A stretch of DNA of 64,000 bases from Amorphoplanes digitatis (GTDB lineage: Bacteria; Actinomycetota; Actinomycetes; Mycobacteriales; Micromonosporaceae): assembly GCF_014205335.1 (NCBI RefSeq), contig NZ_JACHNH010000001.1:4830501-4894500 (forward strand). Reading direction: 5' to 3'. Of the stretch, positions 41,544-50,891 are shown piece after piece. A program made the position numbers and the translations under genes. Under the pieces are notes generated by a model. It had not been told where the DNA came from, ran no database searches, and worked only from the letters and a program-made list of their open reading frames with translations. Position 1 is the first letter of the stretch; every line of letters begins with the position of its first letter.

Positions 41544-43339
41544 CGGTTCACCTCCGTGGGTAGCTCGACGTCGTCGGTGGACATGGAGTCGCCGAGGTAG
41601 GCCTCGATGACGGCGGGCGCCGCGGCGACCTCCGCCGGGCTGCCCTCGGCGATGACGGCGCCGCTGGCCAGCACGGTGATGTGCTCGCAGAGCGACATCA
41701 CCAGGCCCATGTTGTGCTCGATGACGACAACGGTGATGCCGCTGTCGCGGATCGAGCGGACCATCTCACCGAGCTGGCGCACCTCGTCGCCGTTGAGGCC
41801 GGCGGCGGGCTCGTCGAGCAGCAGCAGCCGCGGCCGGGCCGCGACGGCTCTAGCGATCTCGACCCGCCGCTGGGTGCCGTACGGCAGGGAGCGCGGCGGC
41901 TGCCCGGCGAAGGCGGTCAGGCCGTACCGGTCGAGCACCTCGTCGGCCCGCGCCCGCAGCCGGCGGTCGCCGCGCACCACGCTCAGCGGGCGCAGCAGGT
42001 AGCGCCAGCCGTCGACGGTGCGGCTGCGGTCCAGCGCGACCAGGATGTTCTCCCGGACGGTGAGGTCGCCGAAGAGCCGCAGGTTCTGGAAGGTGCGGGA
42101 GATGCCGGCCCGGGCCAGCCGGTACGGCGGCAGCCCGGTGACGTCGCGCCCGCCGAACTCGACGCGTCCGCCGGTCGGCCGGTACAGCCCGCTGATCACG
42201 TTGAACAGCGTGGTCTTGCCGGAGCCGTTGGGGCCGACGATGCCGCGGATCTCGCCCTGGCGCACGGTCAGGGTGACGCCGTCGAGCGCCTTGAGGCCGC
42301 GGAAGCTCATGTGCACGTCGTCGGCGCGCAGCACGGCCGGTGCGTCAGCGGGCGGCGCGTCGCCGCGCTCGTACGGCTGGAAAGGTCCGAGCCGGCCCGC
42401 GACGGCGCCGCGCCGGCCGACGGCGGCCCGGATCCGCCGGGGCAGCCCGGCCAGGCCGGTGGGTGCGAAGACCACGGTGAGCACCACGACCGAGCCGTAG
42501 GCGACCTGCGCGTAGGTCGGATGGTCGACAAGCAGCTCGCGGACCACGGAGAGCCCGACCGCGCCGACGACGCAGCCGATCAGGCTCTGCCGGCCGCCGA
42601 TGATGACCATCGCGAGCAGCAGGAACATGTTGGCGATGCCGAACGACTCCGGTGCCACGTAGCGGATCAGGCCCGCGTAGAGCACGCCCGCGACGCCGCC
42701 GTAGACGCTGGCGAGCAGGAACGCGGTCATCCGCAGCATCGGCACCTCGGCGCCGAGCGCGCCGGCGGCCAGGGCGTCGTCGCGCATCGCCCGCATCCGC
42801 CGGCCCAGCCCGGTGCGGACCACGAACTCCCCGAAGACCAGCCCGCCCGCCAGGACGATCAGCTCCAGGTAGTAGAAGAGGTACTCGTTGGACAGGTCGA
42901 CGCCGGGCAGCGTCGGCACCGGGATGTTGGAGATGCCCTCGGCGCCGCCGGCCACCTGCGCGTTCGTCACCCAGTTGGTGAACGCCAGGGCCAGCCCGAG
43001 CGTGACGATGCCCAGGTAGTGCGACTGGATACGCAGGGCGGGTGTGCCGACGAGCAGCCCGATCGCGGCGGTCGCCGCGACCGCGAGCACCGCGGACACC
43101 CAGAATCCCAGGCCGGCCTCGGTGGTGAGTATTGCCGTCGCGTACGCGCCGACGCCGAAGAACGCCACCTGCGCGAGGTTGACCTGCCCGCCGACGCCCA
43201 TTGCCAGGCCGAGACCGACGGCGAGCAGCGCGAAGAGGATGATCACGTTGACGACGTGGATGGCGTACGAGTCCAGCCCGTACGGCAGCAGCCAGGCCGC
43301 GACGGCCAGCGCCGCGAATCCCGCGATCCGGTACCTCAT
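41540..43339 (-). CDS. LivM-LivG fusion: ABC permease joined to ATPase
   Basis: A 599-residue protein fusing two normally separate subunits. Residues 1-310 are a LivM-type permease with many membrane segments and the GLGRRMRAMRDDALAAGALG loop. Residues 345-585 are a LivG-type ATPase with Walker A GPNGSGKT, GISRTFQNLRLF, and Walker B LLLLDEPAAGLNG. The signature is altered: in place of LSxG it reads SLPYGTQRRVEIARA, the usual LivG form. The ATG overlaps the LivH stop by 4 bases. Such fusions are known in actinobacteria and proteobacteria and ensure equal stoichiometry. Confidence 0.92.
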   Translation of the reverse strand: MRYRIAGFAALAVAAWLLPYGLDSYAIHVVNVIILFALLAVGLGLAMGVGGQVNLAQVAFFGVGAYATAILTTEAGLGFWVSAVLAVAATAAIGLLVGTPALRIQSHYLGIVTLGLALAFTNWVTNAQVAGGAEGISNIPVPTLPGVDLSNEYLFYYLELIVLAGGLVFGEFVVRTGLGRRMRAMRDDALAAGALGAEVPMLRMTAFLLASVYGGVAGVLYAGLIRYVAPESFGIANMFLLLAMVIIGGRQSLIGCVVGAVGLSVVRELLVDHPTYAQVAYGSVVVLTVVFAPTGLAGLPRRIRAAVGRRGAVAGRLGPFQPYERGDAPPADAPAVLRADDVHMSFRGLKALDGVTLTVRQGEIRGIVGPNGSGKTTLFNVISGLYRPTGGRVEFGGRDVTGLPPYRLARAGISRTFQNLRLFGDLTVRENILVALDRSRTVDGWRYLLRPLSVVRGDRRLRARADEVLDRYGLTAFAGQPPRSLPYGTQRRVEIARAVAARPRLLLLDEPAAGLNGDEVRQLGEMVRSIRDSGITVVVIEHNMGLVMSLCEHITVLASGAVIAEGSPAEVAAAPAVIEAYLGDSMSTDDVELPTEVNR

Positions 43340-44205
43340 GCGCGGTTCACCGTCCGCTCGCCGAAGATGCCGGTCGGCCGGATCATGATGATCACGGTGA
43401 AGACCAGGAAGGTGACCAGCTCCGAGTAGCCCTGGAAGTGCCCGGCGGTGAAGCCGTCGAGGACGCCGATGGCCAGCCCGCCGATGACGGCGCCCGGGAT
43501 GCTGCCGAAGCCGCCGAGGATCGCGGCGGCGAAGCCCTTGATGCCCAGGGCGCCGCCCATCGCCGGGCTGACGTAGAGCAGCGGCCCGACCAGGCCGCCG
43601 GCCAGCGCGGCCAGCCCGGCGCCGATCATGAACGCGGTCGCGTTGCTGCGGCCCACGTGTATGCCGACCGCGGTGGCCGCCTCGTGGTCCATGGCGACGG
43701 CCTGCATCGCCGCGCCGCGCTTGGTGCGGGACAGGAAGAGGACAAGCAGGACCGTCGCGGTCGCGGCGATCGCCAGCACCACCAGGTCGTACGTGCGGAT
43801 CCGGACGCCGAAGACGTCCAGCGGCGCGCCCGGCACCGGCGAGGGTACCGCGCGCCCGGTCGCGCCCCAGATCATGATGATCAGCGCCTCGAGGACGATG
43901 CCGAAGCCGATGGTGCCGATCAGCATGAGGTCGAAGTCCTTGTTCTCCAGCGGGCGCAGCACCCGCTCGATCACCAGGCCGATGGCGCCGGTCAGCAGGA
44001 TCGCCACGGCCATTGCCAGCACGAACGGCAGCTTCGTCGACAGGTAGAACGTCGAGGCGAGGTACGCACCGACCGTGACGACGTTGCCGTGCGCGAAGTT
44101 GACCAGGCCCATGGTGCGGTAGACGAGCGAGAAGCCGAGCGCCACCAGCGCGTAGATGGCGCCGAGGCTCAGCCCGCCGATGAACGTCTGTAGAAAGACC
44201 TGCAT
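43336..44205 (-). CDS. livH: Branched-chain-amino-acid-type ABC permease (LivH)
   Basis: A 289-residue membrane permease starting ATG after AGGAGAG. Family features are GLSLGAIYALVALGFSLVYRT, GLVNFAHGNVVTVGAY, the RTKRGAAMQAVAMDHEAATAVG cytoplasmic loop and GIKGFAAAILGGFGSIPGAV. With the LivM part of the next protein it forms the channel. It lies 68 bases downstream of the binding-protein gene. Confidence 0.92.
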   Translation of the reverse strand: MQVFLQTFIGGLSLGAIYALVALGFSLVYRTMGLVNFAHGNVVTVGAYLASTFYLSTKLPFVLAMAVAILLTGAIGLVIERVLRPLENKDFDLMLIGTIGFGIVLEALIIMIWGATGRAVPSPVPGAPLDVFGVRIRTYDLVVLAIAATATVLLVLFLSRTKRGAAMQAVAMDHEAATAVGIHVGRSNATAFMIGAGLAALAGGLVGPLLYVSPAMGGALGIKGFAAAILGGFGSIPGAVIGGLAIGVLDGFTAGHFQGYSELVTFLVFTVIIMIRPTGIFGERTVNRA

Positions 44206-44273
44206 GGCTCTCCTGTAGGAACGCGAGCCCCGGCGGCCGGGGAGCCGGCCGCCGGGAGAACGAACGAGGCCGG

Positions 44274-45416
44274 TCAGCCGGCGGCGGCGACCAGCTTTCC
44301 GCCGGTGATGGTGCCGATCGAGGTGGCGAAGATGCCGACGCCGGTCTCGTCGAACTTGAAGCTGCCGAGCAGGCCCTCGTACTGGGTGGCCCGGATCGCG
44401 TCGGCGAGCTCCTTGCCTGCGGCCACGTTGCTGGTCTTCAGCGCGGTGAGCATGATCTGGGCGCCGTCGTACGCCTTCGCGCCGTGCATCTCGGCGTCCT
44501 CGTTGTAGGCCGCCTTGTACGCCGCGGCGAACTTGCGGGAGGCGTCGCTGATGTCGTTGCTCAGGTACGGCGAGCTGACGATCGTGCCCTCGGCGTTGGC
44601 GGCGCCGGCGGTGTCCAGGAAGACCGGGGTGCCCTGCGGCGCGGAGCCGGCGAACGGCGCGGTGATGCCCAGGTCGCGGGCCTGCTTGACGATCAGGCCG
44701 GACTGCACCTCCTCGGCGCCCAGGAAGATCACCTTCGGGTTCTTCTGCCGGATGGTGGTCAGCGCGGCGCTGAAGTCCTTCTGGTCCGCCGTGACGACCT
44801 GGTCCGCGACCGGGGTGACGCCGCGGGTGGCCAGCGCCTTGGTGAAGGCGTCGTGCTCGCCCTTGCCGAAGGAGCCGTTGTTGGTGATCAGGGCGATGCT
44901 CTTGATGCCCTGCGTGTCCACGATGTACTTGGCGAGCGTCTCGTCGTACGTGGTGCTGGTCGGGCCGTTCAGGAACAGGAACTCGCTCTTGACCGCCACC
45001 AGGCCCGGCGACTGGCCGGACGTGATGTTCGGGATGCCCTCCTGCTTGAGGATGGGAGCCATCGCGATCGTGACCGCGCTCTCGGCCGTACCGATCATCG
45101 CGATGTAGCCCTCGCTGGCGATCTTCCGGGCCAGGTTGGTGCCGACGGTGGGGTCGGCCTGGTCGTCGAAGACGCCCAGCTCGATCTGGCGGCCGTTGAT
45201 GCCGCCGGCCTTGTTCCATTCGTCGACGGCGAGCCGGGCGCCCTTGAGTTCCCAGGCGCCGAGCGAGCTCAGCTGGCCGCTCTGCGCGTCGACGACGGCG
45301 ATCTTGATGGGTCCGGAGTCGTCTTTCGAGGAGTCGTTGTCGCCGCCGGGGGCGCTGCAGCCCGCGGCGAGGACGAGGGCCAGGGTGGCGACGGCGGCTA
45401 TGCGGAGTCGGGACAT
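44274..45416 (-). CDS. Liv-type ABC transporter substrate-binding lipoprotein
   Basis: A 380-residue type-I periplasmic binding protein. The lipoprotein signal ends LAAGC with Cys20. Motifs: IKIAVVDAQSGQLSSLGAWELKGARLAVDEWNKAGGINGRQI, DPTVGTNLARKIASEGYIAMIG, SIALITNNGSFGKGEHDAF and FSAALTTIRQKNPKVIFLGA. Family members bind amino acids, short amides, urea or aromatic acids. Position between LivH and the ThDP enzyme gene suggests it captures the acid degraded by this locus. A GAGGTGAGA ribosome-binding site precedes the ATG by about 5 bases. Confidence 0.92.
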   Translation of the reverse strand: MSRLRIAAVATLALVLAAGCSAPGGDNDSSKDDSGPIKIAVVDAQSGQLSSLGAWELKGARLAVDEWNKAGGINGRQIELGVFDDQADPTVGTNLARKIASEGYIAMIGTAESAVTIAMAPILKQEGIPNITSGQSPGLVAVKSEFLFLNGPTSTTYDETLAKYIVDTQGIKSIALITNNGSFGKGEHDAFTKALATRGVTPVADQVVTADQKDFSAALTTIRQKNPKVIFLGAEEVQSGLIVKQARDLGITAPFAGSAPQGTPVFLDTAGAANAEGTIVSSPYLSNDISDASRKFAAAYKAAYNEDAEMHGAKAYDGAQIMLTALKTSNVAAGKELADAIRATQYEGLLGSFKFDETGVGIFATSIGTITGGKLVAAAG

Positions 45417-45429
45417 GTGCGTCTCACCT

Positions 45430-47181
45430 CTATCTTTCGAAAACCCCTCGATAGATGTCCTTGATGTTCCAGTGCCCGGGGGTCGGCACCGGCTCATTGA
45501 CCATCGGTACGTCCAGCACCGCCGGACGGCGTCGCTGGATCGCGGTGCGCAGCGCGGCGCCGAGCTCGTCCGGTTCCGCGATGAGATGGCCGTCCGCGCC
45601 GCAGGCCCGGCCGTACGCGGCGAAGTCCGGGCTGTACGGCCGCCCGTCCGGGTCGACGAAGTCGCAGCCGTAGCTGCGGCCGAAGTAGGTCGACTGGAGG
45701 TCGGAGATGGTGCCGTGCGCCCGGTTGTTCATCACCAGGAAGATCACCGGCAGGCCCCGCTCGACCGCCATCGGCACGGCCGGCAGCTGCGCGCTCATCC
45801 CGCCGTCGCCGACGAGCGCGACCACCACCCGGTCGGGCTGGGCGAGCTGCACGCCCAGCGCGGCGGCCGGTCCGAAGCCCATTGTGGACGCGCCGCCGGG
45901 CGTGATGAACCGGCCTTGCGCGGGCAGCGGGTAGCACTGCGCGACGCCGTTCTTGTTCCAGCCGACGTCGGTGACCAGCACCGCGTCGGCCGGCAGCGCG
46001 GCGCGCAGGTCGGCGAGGATCCGCTCGGGGCGCAGCGGGAACGCGTCGCTGCGGCCGCGCTCCGCGCTGGCCGCGAACAGCTCCGTGCGGGCCTTGTGAA
46101 TCCGCTCGCGCAGGTCGGGCCGGGAGACCCGGTCCGGGTGCCGGCGGCGGACGGCGCCGGCGATCGCGGGTACGGCGATCGCGGCGTCGGCCACCACCCC
46201 GATCTCGACCGGGTAGTTGCGGCCGATCTCGGCCGGGTCGATGTCGATCTGGATCAGGCGCGAGGGCGGGAAGTTCCACGTGTACGCCGGATCCCACGAG
46301 CTCGCGTCGGTCTCGGCGAACCGGGTCGCGATGGCCAGCACCACGTCGGCGTCGCGGGCGTAGTCGTTGGTGACCTCGAGGCCCCAGAAGCCGGTCATGC
46401 CCAGGACCAGGGGGTGCTCGTCGGGCAGCGCGCCCTTGGCCATCAGCGAGTGCGCGACCGGGATGTCGAGGTGCTCGGCCAGGTCAAGCAGCGCCCGCCG
46501 GCCCGCGTCGCCGCCCAGGCCGCCGCCGAGGTAGATCAGCGGGCGCTCGGCCCCGGTCAGCAGCGCGGCGATCCGGTCCGCGTCGGCCTCCGTCAGCCCG
46601 GGCCGGGTGGCGTGGCCGACGAGCGGGTACGCCCCGGCGCTGTCGGCGGGCAGCGGCCGGGAGAAGAGGTCCATCGGCACGTTGAGCAGGACCGCGCCCG
46701 GCCTGCCCGAGGTGGCCGTCCAGAAGGCGCGCTCGGTGAACCGGGGCAGGTCCTCGGCCCGGCGCACGTGCCAGGCGCGCTTGACGAACGGGCGGTAGAC
46801 GGCCGTCTGGTCCGCGTCGGCGTGGAGGTTGATCTCCTGATGCGGGTGCCGACCGTGCATATAGGACGGGATGTCACCGGCGATGGCGACCAGCGGCACC
46901 GAGTCCAGTGCGGCCGTCGCCACGCCGGTCACCGCGTTCAGCATGCCGGGGCCGACGTGCGTCAGCAGCACGCCGGGCCGGCCGGTGGCGCGGGCGTACC
47001 CGTCCGCGGCGTGCGCGGCGGTCTGCTCGTGGCGGGCGATGACGAACTCGATGCCGCTGCGGCCGATGGCGTCCAGCAGGGCGATGTTGGTGTGCCCGCA
47101 GGTGCCGAAGACGTATTCGACGCCGTACGACTCGAGCTGCCGTACCAGCGCGTCCGCGGCGGTGCCGTTGCCCTCGCTCAT
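45430..47181 (-). CDS. Thiamine diphosphate-dependent enzyme (acetolactate synthase / 2-oxoacid decarboxylase-like)
   Basis: A 583-residue ThDP enzyme. The N-terminal Pyr domain has the cofactor-activating Glu52 in RHEQTAAHAADGYAR; the C-terminal PP domain has VGDGGMSAQLPAV and MNNRAHG, the magnesium-ThDP motif. The central domain shows no clear FAD-binding adaptation to my eye. The group includes acetolactate synthases, benzoylformate-type decarboxylases and sulfoacetaldehyde acetyltransferase; the substrate here is unknown. Its start overlaps the aldehyde dehydrogenase stop by 4 bases, suggesting decarboxylation of a 2-oxoacid to an aldehyde that is then oxidised. Confidence 0.88.
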   Translation of the reverse strand: MSEGNGTAADALVRQLESYGVEYVFGTCGHTNIALLDAIGRSGIEFVIARHEQTAAHAADGYARATGRPGVLLTHVGPGMLNAVTGVATAALDSVPLVAIAGDIPSYMHGRHPHQEINLHADADQTAVYRPFVKRAWHVRRAEDLPRFTERAFWTATSGRPGAVLLNVPMDLFSRPLPADSAGAYPLVGHATRPGLTEADADRIAALLTGAERPLIYLGGGLGGDAGRRALLDLAEHLDIPVAHSLMAKGALPDEHPLVLGMTGFWGLEVTNDYARDADVVLAIATRFAETDASSWDPAYTWNFPPSRLIQIDIDPAEIGRNYPVEIGVVADAAIAVPAIAGAVRRRHPDRVSRPDLRERIHKARTELFAASAERGRSDAFPLRPERILADLRAALPADAVLVTDVGWNKNGVAQCYPLPAQGRFITPGGASTMGFGPAAALGVQLAQPDRVVVALVGDGGMSAQLPAVPMAVERGLPVIFLVMNNRAHGTISDLQSTYFGRSYGCDFVDPDGRPYSPDFAAYGRACGADGHLIAEPDELGAALRTAIQRRRPAVLDVPMVNEPVPTPGHWNIKDIYRGVFER

Positions 47182-48656
47182 GTCTCTCCCCAGACGGACA
47201 TCCCGCGCAGCAGCAGGGTCTTGACCACGGTGAATTCGTCGATCATGTGCCGCGGTGACTCGCGGCCGAAGCCGGAGTCCTTGACGCCGCCGAACGGCAC
47301 GTGGTCGAGCCGGAAGTTGGACGAGCCGTTGACGATCAGGCCGCCGACCTCGAGCTCACGCCAGGCCGTGACAATCCGGCCGATGTCGCGGGTGAACAGG
47401 CCGGCCTGCAGGCCGTACCGGCTGGTGTTGCACGCCGCGAGCACGGCGTCGAAGGAGTCGTACGGCAGCACCGAGACCAGCGCGCCGAAGACCTCCCGGG
47501 TGACCACGTCGGCGTCCTCGCGCGGGCCGGCGACCACTGTCGGCGCGACCGTCGCGCCGTCGCGGGTGCCGCCGAGGGTGACGACCGCCCCGCCGGCGGC
47601 GGCCGCGGCGGCCCAGCCGACGACGCGCTCGGCGGCCCGCTCGTCCACCATCGTGCCGACGTCGGTGTCCGGGTCCAGCGGGTCGCCGACCCGCAGCGCG
47701 GCCACCTCGGCGGTGAACGCCGCCAGGAACTCGTCGTAGCGCGTGCGGTGCACGTAGACCCGCTGCACCGAGATGCAGCTCTGCCCGGAGTTGGTGTAGC
47801 CGGTGCGGGCGCAGACCCGGGCGGCCGCCGCGATGTCCGCGTCCTCGCAGACGATGGTGGCGGCGTTTCCACCCAACTCGAGGACGAGGCGCTTGGCGCC
47901 GGCCGCCCGGGCGACGGCGTCGCCGGTGGCGGCGCTGCCGGTGAAGCTGATGACACCGATCTCCGGTGCCGCGCAGAGCGCCGCGCCGATCTCTCCACCG
48001 CCGTGCAGCAGCTGCACCGCCTCGACCGGCGCGCCCGCCTCGAGCAGCAGGGCGACGAGCGCCGCGGTGACCGCGGGCGCCTGCGGCGGCGCCTTGACGA
48101 TCGTGGTGTTCCCGGCGGCGAACGCGGCGCCGAGCTTGTGTGCGAGCAGGTTGGCCGGCGCGTTGAACGGGGTGATGGCCAGCGCCACCCCGACCGGGGC
48201 GCGGTAGGTGACGGCGGTGTTGCCGACGCCGCGCGCCCAGCCGGCGACCGGGAGCATGTCGCCGCCGATCCGGCGGGCCTCGGCGGCGCAGACCGCGAAC
48301 GTGTCGGCCACCCGGTCGAGCTCGCCGAGCCCGTCGCGCACCGGCTTGCCCAGTTCGAGGGCGATCAGGGCGGCGAAGTCCTCGCGGCGCGCCGAGGCCA
48401 GCCGTGCCGCGTTCTCCAGGATCGCGGCCCGCGTGGCGGGGGCCGCCCTTCCGACCGTTCTGGTGTTGCGGTGGGCGTAGTGAACCGCTGCGTGGACCTC
48501 GGAGATGGTCGCGGTCCGTGCCCTGCTGACCACCGTCCGGGTGTACGGGCCGATCCGCTCCGCGGTGCTCCCCTCGGTGATCCAAGCGCCTGCGAGCAGC
48601 GCGGGAGCGGGGGCGACGGCGCCGGGTACCGCTGCCTTGAGTATCGGGTCGAGCAT
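47178..48656 (-). CDS. NAD(P)-dependent aldehyde dehydrogenase
   Basis: A 492-residue ALDH superfamily member with catalytic Cys294 (TNSGQSCISVQR) and Glu260 (LVLELGGNA), Rossmann features ITPFNAPANLLAHKLGAAFAAGNTTIVKAP and FTGSAATG, and the C-terminal VPFGGVKDSGFGRESP. It would oxidise the aldehyde produced by the coupled ThDP enzyme. An AGGAGGTG ribosome-binding site precedes the ATG. It is the first gene of the minus-strand run and is divergent from the IclR regulator, with operator-like repeats in its leader. Confidence 0.93.
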   Translation of the reverse strand: MLDPILKAAVPGAVAPAPALLAGAWITEGSTAERIGPYTRTVVSRARTATISEVHAAVHYAHRNTRTVGRAAPATRAAILENAARLASARREDFAALIALELGKPVRDGLGELDRVADTFAVCAAEARRIGGDMLPVAGWARGVGNTAVTYRAPVGVALAITPFNAPANLLAHKLGAAFAAGNTTIVKAPPQAPAVTAALVALLLEAGAPVEAVQLLHGGGEIGAALCAAPEIGVISFTGSAATGDAVARAAGAKRLVLELGGNAATIVCEDADIAAAARVCARTGYTNSGQSCISVQRVYVHRTRYDEFLAAFTAEVAALRVGDPLDPDTDVGTMVDERAAERVVGWAAAAAAGGAVVTLGGTRDGATVAPTVVAGPREDADVVTREVFGALVSVLPYDSFDAVLAACNTSRYGLQAGLFTRDIGRIVTAWRELEVGGLIVNGSSNFRLDHVPFGGVKDSGFGRESPRHMIDEFTVVKTLLLRGMSVWGET

Positions 48657-48686
48657 CGGCGGACACCTCCTCGGGCCGATCTTTTG

Positions 48687-48762
48687 GATGGACCATCAGG
48701 CGGTCTATTGGACCACTGTGCGGACTAGGTGTAACGTACGGGCGACCGCTGCTTCCTGGCAA
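48687..48762. promoter_or_regulatory. Divergent overlapping promoters with IclR-type operators
   Basis: Rightward: TTGGAC 48708-48713, 18 bases, TAACGT 48732-48737. Leftward: TTGCCA (48762-48757), 18 bases, TACGTT (48738-48733). The two -10 boxes overlap almost completely, so the promoters should compete. TGGACCA occurs at 48689 and 48709, 20 bases apart; the first lies in the palindrome GATGGACCATC and the second in GGTCTATTGGACC, which covers the rightward -35 and the leftward leader. Promoter calls are by eye. Confidence 0.6.
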
Positions 48763-48872
48763 TAGGGCGGGTCGGAAAAGTTACCGCCCGATGAACGGGG
48801 TAGCCGGGCGGCAGAATCGGGCTGCCCGTGAATCGTGTCGGCGCCGCGTCGGGCGCCAGGAAGTGAGGAACC

Positions 48873-49664
48873 GTGCAGCCCACCGAGACCCGGCCGGCCG
48901 AGACGGGGCCGGAGACACAGGGCGTGCGCAGCGTGCAGCGCGCGCTGGACATCCTGTCGCTGCTCACCGAGGAACGGCCGCTGATCACCATCCGGGACGC
49001 CGTGGCGGCCACCGGACTCGCCAAGACGACAGTGATCCGTCTTATCCAGACCCTGGAGCAGATCGGCCTGCTCTGGGCGACGAGCACCGGCTACATGGCC
49101 GGGCCCGGGCTCTGGCGCTGGGCGCACCTCGCGCGCAGCAGCTGGGAGCTGCCGCCCGAGACCAAGCGGATGATGCGCGACCTCGCCGCCCGCGACCGGG
49201 AGACGGTAAACGTCTACGTCGCGCGCGACATCGTCCGGGTCTGCATCGCGCAGCAGGAGAGCCCGCAGCCGCTGCGGCACGTCGTGCACATCGGCGACGA
49301 GCTGCCGCTCTGGGCCGGCGCGTCCGCCAAGGTGCTGCTGCGCAACGCGAGCCCGGGCCTGCTCGCCCGGGTCGCGCGCTCCTCCCCGTACGGCGAGGGC
49401 CACGTCCGCCGCCTGCGGGAGTGGATCGACGAGGCCGCCCTGCGCGGTCACGCGGTCAGCCACGGCGAGCGCGAGGAGGGCCTGACCGCGGTCGCGGTGC
49501 CGATCCTCGGCCGCTCCGGCACGGCGGTGGCGGCGCTGAGCCTGAGCGGGCCGACCCTGCGCTTCACCGACGAACGGATCGACACCTTCGCGCGCGACCT
49601 GAAGGAGGTGGCCCAGCGGATGGCCGAGCGCGGCTTCGACCACCCGCTCGGCTCGTCGTTCTGA
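48873..49664 (+). CDS. IclR family transcriptional regulator
   Basis: A 263-residue regulator starting GTG after GTGAGGAA. The winged helix-turn-helix is at about 18-80 (SVQRALDILSLLTEERPLIT, AVAATGLAKTTVIRLIQTLEQIGLL) and the effector domain follows (VNVYVARDIVRVCIAQQESPQP, LPLWAGASAKVLL, GEREEGLTAVAVPILGRSGTAVAALSLSGP). IclR proteins commonly control aromatic and organic acid catabolism. It heads a plus-strand operon with the CoA-transferase and lyase genes and faces the aldehyde dehydrogenase operon, so one effector could switch both arms. Confidence 0.92.
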   Translation: MQPTETRPAETGPETQGVRSVQRALDILSLLTEERPLITIRDAVAATGLAKTTVIRLIQTLEQIGLLWATSTGYMAGPGLWRWAHLARSSWELPPETKRMMRDLAARDRETVNVYVARDIVRVCIAQQESPQPLRHVVHIGDELPLWAGASAKVLLRNASPGLLARVARSSPYGEGHVRRLREWIDEAALRGHAVSHGEREEGLTAVAVPILGRSGTAVAALSLSGPTLRFTDERIDTFARDLKEVAQRMAERGFDHPLGSSF

Positions 49665-49688
49665 TCGCCGCACCTCGCGGAAGGAACC

Positions 49689-50891
49689 ATGCGCATGCAC
49701 GAGCGACCACTGTCCGGTGTCCGGGTGCTCGACCTGACCAACGTGCTCGCCGGGCCGTACTGCAGCTATCACCTGATGCTGCTCGGCGCGGAGGTGGTCA
49801 AGGTGGAGCTGCCCGGTCAGGGCGACCTGGCCCGGCGCCTCGGCCCGGACCCGGCGCTGAACGCCGCCGGGCTCGGCGCCTCCTTCCTCGCGCAGAACGC
49901 CGGGAAGAAGTCGATCGAGCTGGACCTCAAGGACGACGCGGGCCGGGAGGCCTTCGCCGAGCTGGTCCGCGGCGCCGACGTGCTGCTGGAGAACTTCCGC
50001 GCGGGTGTGCTCGCCCGGCTCGGCTACGACCCCGAGCGGCTGCGGGAGCTGAACCCGGGGCTGATCTACTGCGCGATCACCGGCTTCGGCCAGCGGGGCC
50101 CGATGAGCCAGGCGCCCGCCTACGACCAGATCATCCAGGGGCTGTCCGGGATGATGAGCATCACCGGTACGCCCGAGTCGGCACCGCTGCGCGTCGGCTT
50201 CCCGATCTGCGACACCGTCGGCGGCCTGACCGCGGCGCTGGCCATCTGCGCCGCGCTCGCCGGGCGCGGGCGCGACGGGCAGGGCCGCTTCCTCGACGTG
50301 TCCATGCTGGAGGCCTCCGTCTCCGCGATGGGCTGGGCGGTCTCCAACTACCTGGTGAGCGGCATCGCGCCGGAGCCGACGGGCGATCAAAACGCCACCG
50401 CCGCGCCGTCGGGGACCTTCGACGCCGCCGACGGTCCGCTCAACATCGCCGCGAACCGCCAGGAGCAGTTCGAGACGCTGTGCGCCCTGATCGGGCGCCC
50501 CGGGCTGTGCGCCGATCCGCGGTTCGCCGACCGCGAGTCGCGCAAGGAGCATCGCGACGCGCTGAACCGCGAGATCAACGACGCGCTGGCGGCGCGCCCC
50601 GCGTCCGACTGGGAACGGATCCTCGCCGCAGCGGGCGTGCCCGCCGCCCGCATACTCACCGTGCCGCAGGCGATCGAGTCCGCGCAGGCGGCGGGCCGCG
50701 GGTTCATCAGCGAGCTGCCGTTCCCCGAGGGCGCGGCCGCCCCCGGCGCCCTGCGGGTGACCGGCAACGGCGTGCAGTTCGACGGGGAACAGTTCGGCCC
50801 GCCCGCGCCGCCGCCAACGCTGGGCGAGCACAACGCCGACCTGCCCGGCCTGCTGACCCGGTGGCGCGCGGCGGCCGGAGCGCCGCGATGA
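49689..50891 (+). CDS. CaiB/BaiF (class III) CoA-transferase
   Basis: A 400-residue family III CoA-transferase. Motifs: LSGVRVLDLTNVLAGPYCSYHLMLLGAEVVKVE, SFLAQNAGKKSIELDLKD, and the catalytic Asp146 in APAYDQIIQGLSG, then GFPICDTVGG. It should move CoA from a donor such as succinyl-CoA or acetyl-CoA to a carboxylic acid. A GGAAGGAA ribosome-binding site precedes the ATG, 24 bases after the IclR stop. The next gene starts inside its stop codon (ATGA), so CoA activation and lyase steps are translationally linked. Confidence 0.92.
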   Translation: MRMHERPLSGVRVLDLTNVLAGPYCSYHLMLLGAEVVKVELPGQGDLARRLGPDPALNAAGLGASFLAQNAGKKSIELDLKDDAGREAFAELVRGADVLLENFRAGVLARLGYDPERLRELNPGLIYCAITGFGQRGPMSQAPAYDQIIQGLSGMMSITGTPESAPLRVGFPICDTVGGLTAALAICAALAGRGRDGQGRFLDVSMLEASVSAMGWAVSNYLVSGIAPEPTGDQNATAAPSGTFDAADGPLNIAANRQEQFETLCALIGRPGLCADPRFADRESRKEHRDALNREINDALAARPASDWERILAAAGVPAARILTVPQAIESAQAAGRGFISELPFPEGAAAPGALRVTGNGVQFDGEQFGPPAPPPTLGEHNADLPGLLTRWRAAAGAPR

